From: an uncultured Christensenellaceae bacterium
GTDB lineage: Bacteria > Bacillota > Clostridia > Christensenellales > UBA3700
Direction of reading: 5' to 3'
Length of the DNA stretch: 64,000 nt
Assembly (NCBI GenBank): GCA_910588545.1
Contig: CAJUOU010000003.1
Location: 124,001-188,000 of the forward strand
The position numbers and the translations under genes are program-made. Shown in pieces: positions 43,116 to 53,400 of the stretch. Under the pieces are notes generated by a model. It worked only from the letters and a program-made list of their open reading frames with translations. It did no database searches and was not told the origin of the DNA. Every line of letters starts with the position of its first letter. Position 1 is the first letter of the stretch.

Positions 43116-44507
43116 TTAAAGCTTTTTAAGCTCGTAACCTTCTTTGCTGTCAAGCACGCTGTATCCCATTTCTTTGATTTTACCCCTCAATTCGTCAGCT
43201 TTCGCCCAATCTTTTTGTTGTTTTGCAAGTAATCTTTCCTCTGCCAAAGCAACTACCTCGTCAGGAACGTCAGTGCCATTTTTCTTTATATACTCTTCTG
43301 CTTTATCAAGTGACAAACCTAAAACTTTATCCATTTGCAATGCCAATTTATAAACATCCGAACACAATGGTAATTTTGTCATTTTCCAAAGCACTCCAAG
43401 TGCCATAGGAATGTTTATATCGTCATTTATAGCATTGTCAAATTCTTGTTTAAACTCGTTCAAAGTATCTTGGTCAACCAAAGCCAAGCCATAGCTGTGA
43501 CTCCTTAAAATACCGCACAACCTTTCGTAAGAAACTTTTGCAGCATCCATACCGTCAAAAGTGAAATTCAACTTTTTCCTGTAGTGCGCATTTAAGCAGA
43601 AATAACGGAAAACCATAGGGCTGTAACCCATTTGCTCAAGTTGCGCAATAGTATAGGTATTGCCCAAACTTTTGCTCATTTTACCATTATCTACAAGCAT
43701 AAATTCGCCGTGCATCCAATAGTCTACAGATTTTCTGCCTGTCAAAGCCTCGTTTTGAGCAATCTCGTTTTCGTGATGTACAGGTATATGGTCCACACCG
43801 CCCGTATGAATATCAAAAACCTCTCCCAAATACTTTTGGCTCATTGCCGAACATTCGATATGCCAACCGGGGTATCCCATTCCCCAAGGACTTGGCCATT
43901 GTTGGATATGGTTAGGGTCAGCTTTTTTCCAAACGGCAAAATCTTGTGGATTGCGTTTTTCCGAGTTTACCTCTACCCTTGCACCTGCAATTTGCTCATC
44001 TAAATTTAACCTAGATAGCTCCCCGTATTTAGGAAATTTACTAATGTCAAAATACACGCCGTCACTTGTTTCGTAAGCAAAGCCCGCATCCACAAGTCTT
44101 TGCACATACTGAATCATATCGTCGATATGCTCGGTTGCTTTTGCGATAATTTCGGGCAAACCGATATTAAGCTTTGCAAGGTCAGTCATAAAAATGTTAG
44201 TATAATAATCGGCAATCTCCTTAGGCGTTTTGCCTGTTTCCTTTGCCCTTTTATCCATTTTGTCCTCGCCCTCATCTCCGTCGCTTGTCAAATGTCCGAC
44301 GTCGGTTATATTCATAACTCCTTTAAGTTTGTAACCGTCATACTTCAAAACACGCCTTAACAAATCCATAAAAACATACGTTCTCAAATTTCCGATATGT
44401 GCGTAGTTATACACTGTCGGACCGCAGGAATACATTGTGATTTCCCCTTTGTTAAGCTCGTTAAAATCTTCCTTTTTTCTACTTAAAGTGTTGTATACTT
44501 TTAACAT
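43116..44507 (-). CDS. cysS: Cysteinyl-tRNA synthetase
   Basis: 463-aa class I synthetase. HIGH motif in CGPTVYNYAHIGNLRTYVFMDLLRR (the Cys and following His residues bind the zinc used for cysteine recognition), WHIECSAM, the VDHIPVHHENEIAQ zinc site and KMSKSLGNTYT. The DALR helical region and C-terminal helix complete the usual length. AGGAG precedes the ATG. It follows cysE by 42 bp, and both are read from a cysteine-specific T-box leader. Confidence 0.97.
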   Translation of the reverse strand: MLKVYNTLSRKKEDFNELNKGEITMYSCGPTVYNYAHIGNLRTYVFMDLLRRVLKYDGYKLKGVMNITDVGHLTSDGDEGEDKMDKRAKETGKTPKEIADYYTNIFMTDLAKLNIGLPEIIAKATEHIDDMIQYVQRLVDAGFAYETSDGVYFDISKFPKYGELSRLNLDEQIAGARVEVNSEKRNPQDFAVWKKADPNHIQQWPSPWGMGYPGWHIECSAMSQKYLGEVFDIHTGGVDHIPVHHENEIAQNEALTGRKSVDYWMHGEFMLVDNGKMSKSLGNTYTIAQLEQMGYSPMVFRYFCLNAHYRKKLNFTFDGMDAAKVSYERLCGILRSHSYGLALVDQDTLNEFKQEFDNAINDDINIPMALGVLWKMTKLPLCSDVYKLALQMDKVLGLSLDKAEEYIKKNGTDVPDEVVALAEERLLAKQQKDWAKADELRGKIKEMGYSVLDSKEGYELKKL

Positions 44508-44549
44508 TTCGATATCTCCTAAACTAAAATATATTTATTGCTGTTGTTA

Positions 44550-45269
44550 TCAATTTTCTTGTTTTTCTTTGTTTTTTTCTCTTTTTTCCACAAGCATTTG
44601 CAAATAAGCCTCATCCTCTATAACCTCGGTGTTGCAAATGGAATACTTGCAAGACTCAATACCCAATTTTTCTTCCAATACGGCAAGCCTTTTGCAAACT
44701 CTTTGAAACTCTTGCAAAATAGGGTCAGGCACATTTTGATTAAGGTCAATTTTAGTTTCATGCCTTTTTACTATTCTGCCGGGAACACCCACAACAGTAC
44801 TGTGTGACGGAACGTCTTTTAAAACAACCGAGCCCGCACCGATTTTGCTATACTCCCCGATATTAATAGGCCCAAGTACCTTTGCACCACTGCTTATCAT
44901 ACAATTATTACCTATAGTTGGGTGTCTTTTACCTATATCTTTACCCGTACCGCCAAGTGTTACCCCTTGATAAATCGTAACATTGTCGCCTATCTCGCAA
45001 GTTTCGCCTATAACAACGCCAACACCATGGTCAATAAAAACACCTTGACCGATTTTTGCGGCAGGATGAATATCCACGCCTGTTTTTCTCCTTGTTTTTG
45101 CAGAAATAAGCTCTGCAATGCCAACCATTTTATGCCTGTAAAACCAATTTGCACGCCTATGCCTACGGATAGCCCTAAAACCACCATAAGTCAAAAAAAC
45201 TATTAATTTACTTGTTGCAGCGGGGTCTCTATCCATAACCGCTTGCAAATCACTTTTAAACTGTTTCAT
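44550..45269 (-). CDS. cysE: Serine O-acetyltransferase
   Basis: 239 aa from the ATG with GAGG (a TTG four codons upstream is less likely). It acetylates serine, the first step of cysteine synthesis. An N-terminal helical region (FKSDLQAVMDRDPAA) precedes a left-handed beta-helix of hexapeptide repeats: GVDIHPAAKIGQGVFIDHGVGVVIGETCEIGDNVTIYQGVTLGG and GSVVLKDVPSHSTVVGVPGRIV. A C-terminal Lys/Glu-rich extension of about 40 residues is predicted helical. Operon with cysS. No cysK is in the window. Confidence 0.95.
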   Translation of the reverse strand: MKQFKSDLQAVMDRDPAATSKLIVFLTYGGFRAIRRHRRANWFYRHKMVGIAELISAKTRRKTGVDIHPAAKIGQGVFIDHGVGVVIGETCEIGDNVTIYQGVTLGGTGKDIGKRHPTIGNNCMISSGAKVLGPINIGEYSKIGAGSVVLKDVPSHSTVVGVPGRIVKRHETKIDLNQNVPDPILQEFQRVCKRLAVLEEKLGIESCKYSICNTEVIEDEAYLQMLVEKREKNKEKQEN

Positions 45270-45475
45270 AATATACCTCAAATACCATATTAGACTAACT
45301 CAATCAAATTTATTACTACGCAACTACCATAAAACAACTTTTATATATCTTTTATTACCACATACCTAAAAATAGTTGCAACAATTTTTAACAGTGATTT
45401 TTTGTGACATTTACAAAAATACTTGTAATATAACCATATATTTTTACGTTTATAATAGTTTTTTACTTAAAATAC

Positions 45476-45719
45476 AAAAACACGGCATAACATAAAGACG
45501 CTATACCGTGATTCCACTTTAATTCAACAACAAAAAAGTTGTTCTTGTATGCAGATAACGATGCCCCGAGCGACATTTCCTTCGCCTGACTATGTCAACG
45601 CACTTCACAAAAGCATTTGCAAATAGGCTTCCACCCGACGGCCTATACTCTCTGTTACAATAACTTTAGCTACTCTTTTGACAATTTTGTGGCAAGCCAC
45701 AACCGCCTTATCAAATTGT
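45476..45719 (-). promoter_or_regulatory. Cysteine T-box riboswitch leader
   Basis: Minus-strand leader after the promoter at 45726-45755. Stem I is closed by TTGTCAA/TTGACA (45678-45684, 45593-45598). It contains the AGTA loop E strand (45674-45671), AGAGAG (45653-45648) and GTGGAA (45634-45629). The specifier TGC (45602-45600) reads cysteine. The T-box element AAAGTGGAATCACGG (45520-45506) offers TGGA, which complements UCCA of tRNA-Cys (discriminator U). The terminator CACGGTATA/TATGCCGTG plus T-run ends at 45476. Two independent tRNA contacts agree on Cys. Confidence 0.88.
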
Positions 45720-45725
45720 AATTGA

Positions 45726-45755
45726 ATTATATCATAATATAAATATGTTTGTCAA
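45726..45755 (-). promoter_or_regulatory. Promoter of T-box-cysES
   Basis: Minus-strand TTGACA (45755-45750), 18-bp spacer, TATAAT (45731-45726). Between the T-box terminator and cysE (45270-45475) no gene is seen; TTGCAA near 45380 might be a second -35. Confidence 0.75.
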
Positions 45756-45818
45756 TACTTTTTGGTTACTTGTACTTTGCAGCCCAAATACACATATTGT
45801 TTGAGCGTTGCAGACACT

Positions 45819-48800
45819 TTATACAAGCGATTTTATTGTTTCGCTATCGTTATAATATTTACCGCCGATAGCAATTAATTTTACATCAGTGTAGCCATCC
45901 AAATCCGCTTTTGAGATAACCAACTCTGTTACCCCCGTACTGATTTCGTAGTCCGATTTATCCACACCCGTAAATACCAACTTATATCTTAATGCGTTGT
46001 CTACTTTATTCCAACTAAACACATAGTTGTCGCCGTCCATCTTAATTTCAAGCGATGGAGCAGCCAAATCAACATTTATAGGGTCGAACTTGGCATAAGC
46101 TTTAGCACTTGAATTAATACCATCTACACTGCTTTTTGCTACAATGATTATAGAGTGGTTACCGGGAGTAGTAAGCAAACTAGCAAACTTAGCCTCACCG
46201 CTCAAATTAAAGGAAATTTCCTCCCCTGCTTTAACATTGTCATTTTTAATAGTCATTACAATACCATCAAAAACTATCTCGTAAGTTTCGGCAAAATGCA
46301 CTGCTTTAAAAGTCAAAACATACTCATTGTTGTTATTTTTATCAACCTTTGGAGTTCCTACTTTATCAAGTGTGATATAGTGTGTGTGTTGTGTAAAGTA
46401 AGGGTCGCTATCTCTTATAAATTCGGGCTCGTCAGAGCGCAATACAATTTTAATCGAGTGGTTGCCTACAGTGTTTAAAACAGTTCCCAAATCAAATACG
46501 TAGTTCGGTATACCATCGCTGTCCCTGTCTATTGCAAATTCCAAAGGAGTTTCCGCGTTATCAATAGTTACCAAAACTTTGGTAGCTAAACTATCGATAG
46601 AAGAAAGTTCAAGCGTAGCTTTATCGCCGACTCTTTCGATAACTGCAAATTGAGGAGTCTCAAGCCAATCTATATATTTTTCGTTTTGAACATTGATAAT
46701 CAATGCGTTATTATCTTTCAAACTCTCTTTACTTATCCAAACAGTGTTGGTGCCGATGATTTTTTTGAAACCGCCGTTTTCACTTACGTAAACAAGTTTA
46801 CCGCCACTGATTGTACCAAGTTCGCCGCTATTAAAATTGTTGTAAGTAAAGCCTACCAATCTTAGTTCCGATTGCTCGTCCAATACTGCATTACCAATAT
46901 CGCTGTTTGCACGAACACGCGCATTTTGCAAATTAATGTCGATTTTTGTAGCTTTATTAAATGTAATATCCGAATTTACGGCATTAATACTACTTATATT
47001 TTCGCCAAAAGCTAGTTGGTCAAAAACGACTTTACTACTTCTTATATTAAACGAATTGTTTGCTTGAATACTACCTATAGAATTGCCTTGAGCAATGCTG
47101 TCAAACTCGATATCATTAGCAGAGACATTTGTCAAAATAGTTATTGTATTTGCATTTTTTATTAACAATTTGCCGTTAACGGTAATTTTACCACCCAAAG
47201 TATACTCTTTGCCCGACTTAACACCAAGCGTCATAGCACCGCCTTTAGGGTTTTCCAACGTAAGGTTACCATTTACTGTCAAAGTTTTTTTGTTTAAATC
47301 CACATTTAAACCAAGTGTCAAATCGCCGTCAACCGTTATATCCTTTTCCAAATAATACAGTTCCTTTTTGTCCTTGATAGGCTTTGCAAAATCTTCCGCG
47401 CTGCTTATCAATACTTTAGGCGCATTAATAACCAAAATAGGTGTTAAAACAGATACCAAAATAACAACCGCAAGCACAGCAACGGCAATTAAAATTGTAA
47501 TAAGCTTTTTCTTTTTAGGGGAAGCTTTGCCTTTTTTATCCCCGCCTTTCTTTTTGCCATTTTTATCTGTGCTTTGCTCATCGCCCTCACTGTTTTGCTC
47601 AATAGGGTCGATTTTTGTTGCATTTTCCGTAGTACTATCATCTACGATAACTATATCGCTGTTTGCATCTTTAACTTCGTCATTGCTGTTTTGTTTGTCA
47701 ACAGGAATATCGCTTTCTTTGTCAACCACTTGGTCGTTAACGTTATCAACTTCTGCGACACTTTCATTTATCTCCTGCTCTTCCAAATCATTTTGCTCGT
47801 CTATTACAGCATCGATATTATCTTTTTCTTGCATATCTTCTTCCTTTTGCAAAAACAAATCTACCAATTCATCGCCCGAATTTAGCATAATTCCTGTTTT
47901 TGCACATTCACTTTCAGTATATGCAGAAACACCTTGTTTAATACAAGTGCTGTCGTAAATAATAAACGGAATAGGCTCACTGCTGTGAGTTTTTGTGACA
48001 AGCGGTGTTGGATGGTCAGGGCATACCAAAATACGCAAGTCCTCGTCCTCGAGCTCGCTCAAAATATATGCTACAACCTTTTCGTCAATAAGCTCGATAG
48101 ATTTTACCTTGCCTTTGCTATCTCCTTGATGTCCGCACTCATCAGGCGCCTCCATGTGAAGATATACATAGTCAAAGCCGTCGCGTATAGCTTGCACGCA
48201 AGCTTGTGCTTTACCCGCAAAATTGGTATGTACAGTGCCTGTAGCACCCTCTACTTCTATAATTTCCATACCGCTTGCAATGCCTATGCCTTTTAGCAAA
48301 TCGACAGCGGAAATCACAGCACCCTTCAAGCCGCGTAAGCTCTCAAAGTTAGGAAGAGTAGGTTTGCTACCCTCTCCCCATAGCCAAATGCTGTTTGCAG
48401 GGTTTTTACCGTCTGCTATCCTTTTTAAATTTATAGGGTGGTCTTTTAAAATATCATACGACTTAACCATAAGGTCAAGCATTTTATCTCCGTAAAGACC
48501 TTTTGGCAAGTAATCGCCAATAACTTTACCGCTAATGTCATGCGGAGGTGTGTATTCCGTACCGCGCTCGCCGTTATGTTTAATCAAACAGTGTCTGTAA
48601 CTTACACCGCTGTAAAAAGCAAACTCGTCATCTCCAAGCGCCTCTTGAACAAAGCTGATAAGCTCTGCTGCCTCTTCGGTAGAAATTTCGCCCGCACTGT
48701 AGTCCAGCATGCTTTTATCTGCATAGTTTTCTTCCTCGGACAAAGTAACAAGGTTACATCTTACAGCCAAATCACTGTCCGCCATATCAACACCTATACT

Positions 48801-49043
48801 TAGTGCCTCCAAAGGTGACCTGCCGCTGTAATACTTTAACGGAGAATATCCCATAACCGACAAATTGGCAACATCACTGCCGGGTTTTATGCCGTCGGGA
48901 ACAGTCTTGCACATACCGCAAATTGCCTTTTGTGCCAAGCTGTCAATATTAGGCTTGTATGCAACCTCAAGAGGGGTCATACCGCCTAGTGCGTCCGATG
49001 GCATATCTGCCATTCCGTCCCCTAAAATCACAATATATTTCAT
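45819..49043 (-). CDS. ApgM/homoserine kinase-like phosphotransferase fused to membrane-anchored ectodomain
   Basis: 1074 aa from ATG (AGGT upstream; an in-frame ATG lies 27 nt earlier). Residues 1-400 are a complete cofactor-independent phosphoglycerate mutase of archaeal type, closest by eye to the group annotated as proposed homoserine kinase. Intact metal/catalytic residues: D9 (LGDGMAD), S56 (PGSDVANLS), D301 and H305 (PDECGHQGD), D343/H344 (CPDHPTP), H353. Then an acidic linker (401-495), a Lys-rich stretch (496-513), one transmembrane helix (514-539) and a 535-residue ectodomain of beta-rich segments, first beta-helix-like (TVNGNLTLENPKGG), then two or three Ig/FN3-like modules. Positive-inside topology puts the enzyme in the cytoplasm and the rest outside. 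No stop or frameshift separates the parts. Confidence 0.85.
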   Translation of the reverse strand: MKYIVILGDGMADMPSDALGGMTPLEVAYKPNIDSLAQKAICGMCKTVPDGIKPGSDVANLSVMGYSPLKYYSGRSPLEALSIGVDMADSDLAVRCNLVTLSEEENYADKSMLDYSAGEISTEEAAELISFVQEALGDDEFAFYSGVSYRHCLIKHNGERGTEYTPPHDISGKVIGDYLPKGLYGDKMLDLMVKSYDILKDHPINLKRIADGKNPANSIWLWGEGSKPTLPNFESLRGLKGAVISAVDLLKGIGIASGMEIIEVEGATGTVHTNFAGKAQACVQAIRDGFDYVYLHMEAPDECGHQGDSKGKVKSIELIDEKVVAYILSELEDEDLRILVCPDHPTPLVTKTHSSEPIPFIIYDSTCIKQGVSAYTESECAKTGIMLNSGDELVDLFLQKEEDMQEKDNIDAVIDEQNDLEEQEINESVAEVDNVNDQVVDKESDIPVDKQNSNDEVKDANSDIVIVDDSTTENATKIDPIEQNSEGDEQSTDKNGKKKGGDKKGKASPKKKKLITILIAVAVLAVVILVSVLTPILVINAPKVLISSAEDFAKPIKDKKELYYLEKDITVDGDLTLGLNVDLNKKTLTVNGNLTLENPKGGAMTLGVKSGKEYTLGGKITVNGKLLIKNANTITILTNVSANDIEFDSIAQGNSIGSIQANNSFNIRSSKVVFDQLAFGENISSINAVNSDITFNKATKIDINLQNARVRANSDIGNAVLDEQSELRLVGFTYNNFNSGELGTISGGKLVYVSENGGFKKIIGTNTVWISKESLKDNNALIINVQNEKYIDWLETPQFAVIERVGDKATLELSSIDSLATKVLVTIDNAETPLEFAIDRDSDGIPNYVFDLGTVLNTVGNHSIKIVLRSDEPEFIRDSDPYFTQHTHYITLDKVGTPKVDKNNNNEYVLTFKAVHFAETYEIVFDGIVMTIKNDNVKAGEEISFNLSGEAKFASLLTTPGNHSIIIVAKSSVDGINSSAKAYAKFDPINVDLAAPSLEIKMDGDNYVFSWNKVDNALRYKLVFTGVDKSDYEISTGVTELVISKADLDGYTDVKLIAIGGKYYNDSETIKSLV

Positions 49044-49277
49044 ATCATACCTACCTTTGGCATACGCCAAAAAAGATTTTTTGTTGTTTAAATGTATGTA
49101 TTAATTATATTTATTAAAAATACCATATAAACAAAATAGCATCTAACATATTATATTAATATTATAATAAGTATATAAATACAATTATATTTTATTTATA
49201 CATTTTAATTATACACTCAAATAACCATTAAGTCAAGAAAATTAAATATCGCAAGTAAACGTAAGCCAAAACATCTT

Positions 49278-49320
49278 TCTTGGACGGTTGTTGGACAGTT
49301 TGTTGAACGGTATGCAAAAA
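49278..49320. repeat. 43-bp repeat flanking fic, copy 1
   Basis: 37 of 43 bases match the copy at 50368-50410. Internally it consists of three TTGRACRGT-type units about 11-12 bp apart and ends TATGCAAAAA, directly abutting a terminator hairpin. The remainder of 49044-49277 is AT-rich without visible features. Confidence 0.7.
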
Positions 49321-49346
49321 GCACCTACTAATTAGGTGCTTTTTTA
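49316..49346 (-). terminator. Terminator of fic
   Basis: AAAAAGCACCTA/TAGGTGCTTTTT, 5-nt loop. Minus-strand T-run. Confidence 0.85.
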
Positions 49347-49350
49347 GATT

Positions 49351-50316
49351 TTACTTTTTATAATACTTTTGATTACGATTGTTTGGCATATCGGGATAAG
49401 TCATAGCGATTAAGCCTTTTTCTAATGCAGGTTTCAAATAACTTTCGCGGAGAGTTTGCTTACGAGTAAGCCCAAGTTTAGCCATAAGTTCATTTGCACT
49501 TTGTGGTTCGTAATCGATTACACCCATTAATCGTTCAATATTTTCAGGAAGTTTTTCGTCTTTCAGCTCACAAAGGCTATCGTAAATAATTTGCAACAAA
49601 AATTCCACAAATACGCTTGAATCCACACTGCTATCGGCACAAGCAAGACATTTGTAATATTCCTTTTGCCTTGATTTTATAAGAGTTTCTATAGGCAAAT
49701 AAATGAATATAGGATGATAAGTAGATAAAAGCAAAGTTTGCCACAAACGCCCCATCCTGCCATTTCCGTCTTGAAAAGGATGTATAAATTCAAACTCATA
49801 ATGAAAAACACATGACTTTATTAAAATATGCAGTTCGCTTTGTTCAACCCATTGCAAAAGGTTATGAATATGCCCTTTTACCATGTGTGCAGGTGGAGCT
49901 AAATGCACAAGCCTATCTCCCTCAAAAACACCTACACTACCTGTACGAAATTTGCCTGCCTCGCATACAAGCGATTGCATCATTAACTTATGTGCTTGTA
50001 GCAAATCAGAAATACTGTAAGGATTAAAAGATAAAATATGTTCGTATGCCTCAAAAGCATTTTTAACTTCCTGTATTTCAGACGGCATACCCAATATTCT
50101 TTTACCATTTACAATGGCCGTAACCTGCTCAATACTTAAAGTATTATTTTCTATAGCTAGCGACGAATGAATTGTTTTTATCCGATTTTCGCGACGTAAA
50201 CGAATATCTGGAACAGGTCTATTGTCATATTTAAATTTTCCTATTATTTCGCTTATTTTAGCCACTAAGTTAACAATTTTTGTATTTAAATTAAAAGGCG
50301 GTTTATACTCTTCCAT
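49351..50316 (-). CDS. Fic-domain protein (putative AMPylator) with winged HTH
   Basis: 321 aa. The Fic motif HPFQDGNGRMGR (179-190) is complete and predicts transfer of AMP, or another nucleotide moiety, to a protein hydroxyl. Upstream, SLAIEN (52-57) fits the class II inhibitory helix [S/T]xxxE[G/N], so the enzyme is probably self-inhibited. The C-terminal 70 residues (DYEPQSANELMAKLGLTRKQTLRESYLKPALEKGLI) look like a winged helix. AAGGAG precedes the ATG. It is bounded on both sides by 43-bp repeats. A broken Fic relative lies at 54421-54968. Confidence 0.93.
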   Translation of the reverse strand: MEEYKPPFNLNTKIVNLVAKISEIIGKFKYDNRPVPDIRLRRENRIKTIHSSLAIENNTLSIEQVTAIVNGKRILGMPSEIQEVKNAFEAYEHILSFNPYSISDLLQAHKLMMQSLVCEAGKFRTGSVGVFEGDRLVHLAPPAHMVKGHIHNLLQWVEQSELHILIKSCVFHYEFEFIHPFQDGNGRMGRLWQTLLLSTYHPIFIYLPIETLIKSRQKEYYKCLACADSSVDSSVFVEFLLQIIYDSLCELKDEKLPENIERLMGVIDYEPQSANELMAKLGLTRKQTLRESYLKPALEKGLIAMTYPDMPNNRNQKYYKK

Positions 50317-50367
50317 AAAAAATCTCCTTATATATATATTACCATATTACAAAAATATAGTCAACTA

Positions 50368-50410
50368 TCTTGAACGGTTGTTGAACGGTATGTTGAACGA
50401 CATGCAAAAA
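50368..50410. repeat. 43-bp repeat flanking fic, copy 2
   Basis: Second copy (TCTTGAACGGTTGTTG... ending CATGCAAAAA), in the promoter region of fic and directly after the terminator of the giant gene. Confidence 0.7.
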
Positions 50411-50434
50411 CTCCCGACATAAATCGGGAGTTTT
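50407..50434 (-). terminator. Terminator of giant exported protein gene
   Basis: AAAACTCCCGA/TCGGGAGTTTT, 6-nt loop. Confidence 0.85.
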
Positions 50435-50467
50435 GTATGTTTATAAATTAACTATGGAAAGTTTTTA

Positions 50468-53400
50468 TTAGTTAATTCTTTTGATAATCATAATTTCGTC
50501 AAATACGTAATCCTCAACTTGTAAGAATGTTGCGATTTCCGCATTGTTACCAAATCTGCACTCAATTTCCTTTTCAGGGATTACCATACTAATTTGATAT
50601 ACATTGCCTTGTCTTACATATTGAGTAAAGTCAGAAGCATTAAAGCCATTGATTGTTAGATTAGGCTTATTTGTTTCTGTATCATATTCTGCATCTACTT
50701 TACCATATACAAATGTAGCACTTATGTAATAAATACCGTCCAACAAGAAAGACTCGTATTTCATTGATTTTTCTTTAACAACACCGGGGAAAGTAGCAAT
50801 ATTTTCAACTTTCTCGATATTCAAATCGGTAATAGCATAAATTACCGATGGCTGTTCGCCAACATCAACGCGCGCACTATTTACCAAATATGTTGTATTA
50901 GCCTCCAATGTTATAGGAGCACCATAATCCATAAATACGGAATTTTTATTGTCGTAAACTACTTTAACTTTAGGAGCATCAGCAGTCTCTTCAAACAAAG
51001 CCTTAAATTCTACAACTTTGTTCACTTCATCCTTTGATACTTCTTCCCAGCCTTTAAATATCCAACCCATTTCATTAGGCAATCTGTATTCTGCATCGTA
51101 TGCCGGGATATGATAATAACATTCTCTCTTTAATTCGTTGTAGTTCGCACGATAAATATGTTTCCAAGGCTTTGCCGCCATGTCGATATCTTCATAAACA
51201 GCTGTTAAAGTAAAGTTTTCTTGAACTTTTAACGAATATTTAGGAAGATAAGTCAAATAGCTGCCGTCTTTTCTTTGCCAACCTACAAAAATTTCACCTT
51301 CTTTGGCAGCAGGAGCGTCCAAATAAACTTTATCACCATATTTATAGTCGGTTTTTTCCACTATATCAACACCATCATCGATAGATACTGTATAAAATCT
51401 TTCTGCATAATCGACAAATGCAATTTCTTTCAAACTATCATCGGTAGCTGTATAAGTTGCAGTCATTAAGCCGTTATTGTCATTCCAACTAATACCTGTA
51501 ATTTCGTTGCCGTTTTTATCTATTAGTTTTACGGCACTTGCAGTAAAGTGGCTATCGTCCAATCTTGCAGTGATGGTAATTGTACGTTTTTGAGCGTTTT
51601 TATCTGCATTTCCAAAATCAAAGTTGCTCATAAAGTTGTACTCACCGCCTACGGCTGCACCATTTATATAAATACTTGGGTGTACTTTTACAGTGTGAGG
51701 CTTGATTACCGCTGCAAAATAACTTCCTATCTCTTCTAGTACCATATGACCGTTGCTAAGCTCTACTTCTTGATACAAAATATAGTTGTTTGTAGATGGT
51801 CTTAATAATTGTCTGCCCGCAATATTTAGTTTAATGCTAACACCTTCGTTATATCCTGTATCTTGCCACATCATTTGTTCGTTAGCAGCAAATCCGGAGT
51901 ATACACCTGCCCTATCGTCGGTCATTTTATTAAAGGAAACATACGCATTTCCGAAAATAGTTGTTTCTCCTCGTTTGTAACCTGCAGAAGTTCTAACCAA
52001 TAAACTTCTTTTTTGGATAGTAATGGTTCTTGACATACTATCGTTAATAACATTATTCAAAAGTACGACAACTTTTTCCTGCTCGTCACTGTAAGCAACG
52101 GCATGTTCTCTATCGCCGTTATCGTCACAATAAAGCTTTACTGCTCTTCCGTTAAAAACATTCATAGAGTTTTTAAGGTCTCCTACGTTTATAACTCGCA
52201 ATCCTTTATCGTAAAGCTGACCATTTATTTTCATTTTCAATTCGTATGTAGTACCATCGTAATACAAAGGAGAATCTACACCGCCATTTTTAGCCATTCT
52301 GGTCTGGTCGGACATTTCCATCCATCTTACGCCGTTGGTATCGGCAACCTCTCCATTGCTAGCCATCTTATAAAATCCTATTTCGCCGGTACTATTTATA
52401 CCTACTTCGATTTCCGAGGTTGTAGCTGCATCCGGATAGTTGGTTTTTACAATAATGCCCGACTCTAAGTTAGAGAATGTTGGAGAGCTATACAAAGTCC
52501 ACAAAATTTTACCTTGAGGTACAAAAATCACTACACCTTGACCATCGTGATTGAAAAAGTAAGGTATTGCAACACCATTGTTACCGTTATTTCTTCCGTT
52601 TGTTGTAAGAATTGCCCTTTCTCCGCAATCTCCGTAACCTTGATTGTATGCACTTCCGCCACCTTCGTTACCCTCCTTATTGGTACCGCCTGTAGCGTTC
52701 ATATAAATCATTGTTCCGGGCAAAGGTCCTTCCGCAATATAAATATTCTTCATTTGGTCTACGTATTCGCCGTCGCCTGTACCGCCACTTGAGCCCTCTG
52801 CTATCATACAATCCAAATTGCCGGATACCATTGCAGTTGTTACGCTAGCACCTGAGTTAACACCTATAATACCACCTATCTTTCTATAGCACTTATAAGG
52901 TCCTCTATTTGCTCCGTTTTGATGGGTTTTTATATAGCCATGTAATCTACTATTATTCTCAAATTTAGCATATAGGTTGTTAAGTTTTGCACCATTTGCA
53001 ACATAACCAGCTATACCACCAATCAAAGTTGAGCCCGAATTTCTATAGGTTTTAACCGGGAAGGTACCTGACCAATATCCCGACCTACCTTCTGCATATA
53101 GCTTGCTATTAGTTCCAAAAATTGCAGTTGCATTGCTTATAGTTCCACCTCTGCTTGCACCTACAACAAGTCCTAATAATATAGCTCCGTTACAACCTGA
53201 TTTAGAAAAAGTATCGTCTCTATCTATCCCCTCGTGAGAAGAAACATATAATTGCTTATCGGCAGCCAATTCCACAACTACGTTATCTATATCGCCGCCG
53301 CTGTTATAGCCCACTAGACCGCCAAAGGCTATATGCGCATCTAATCTACCCTCATTATTATTTACACTGCCGGTATCTCTATATGTTATTTTATGATTCC

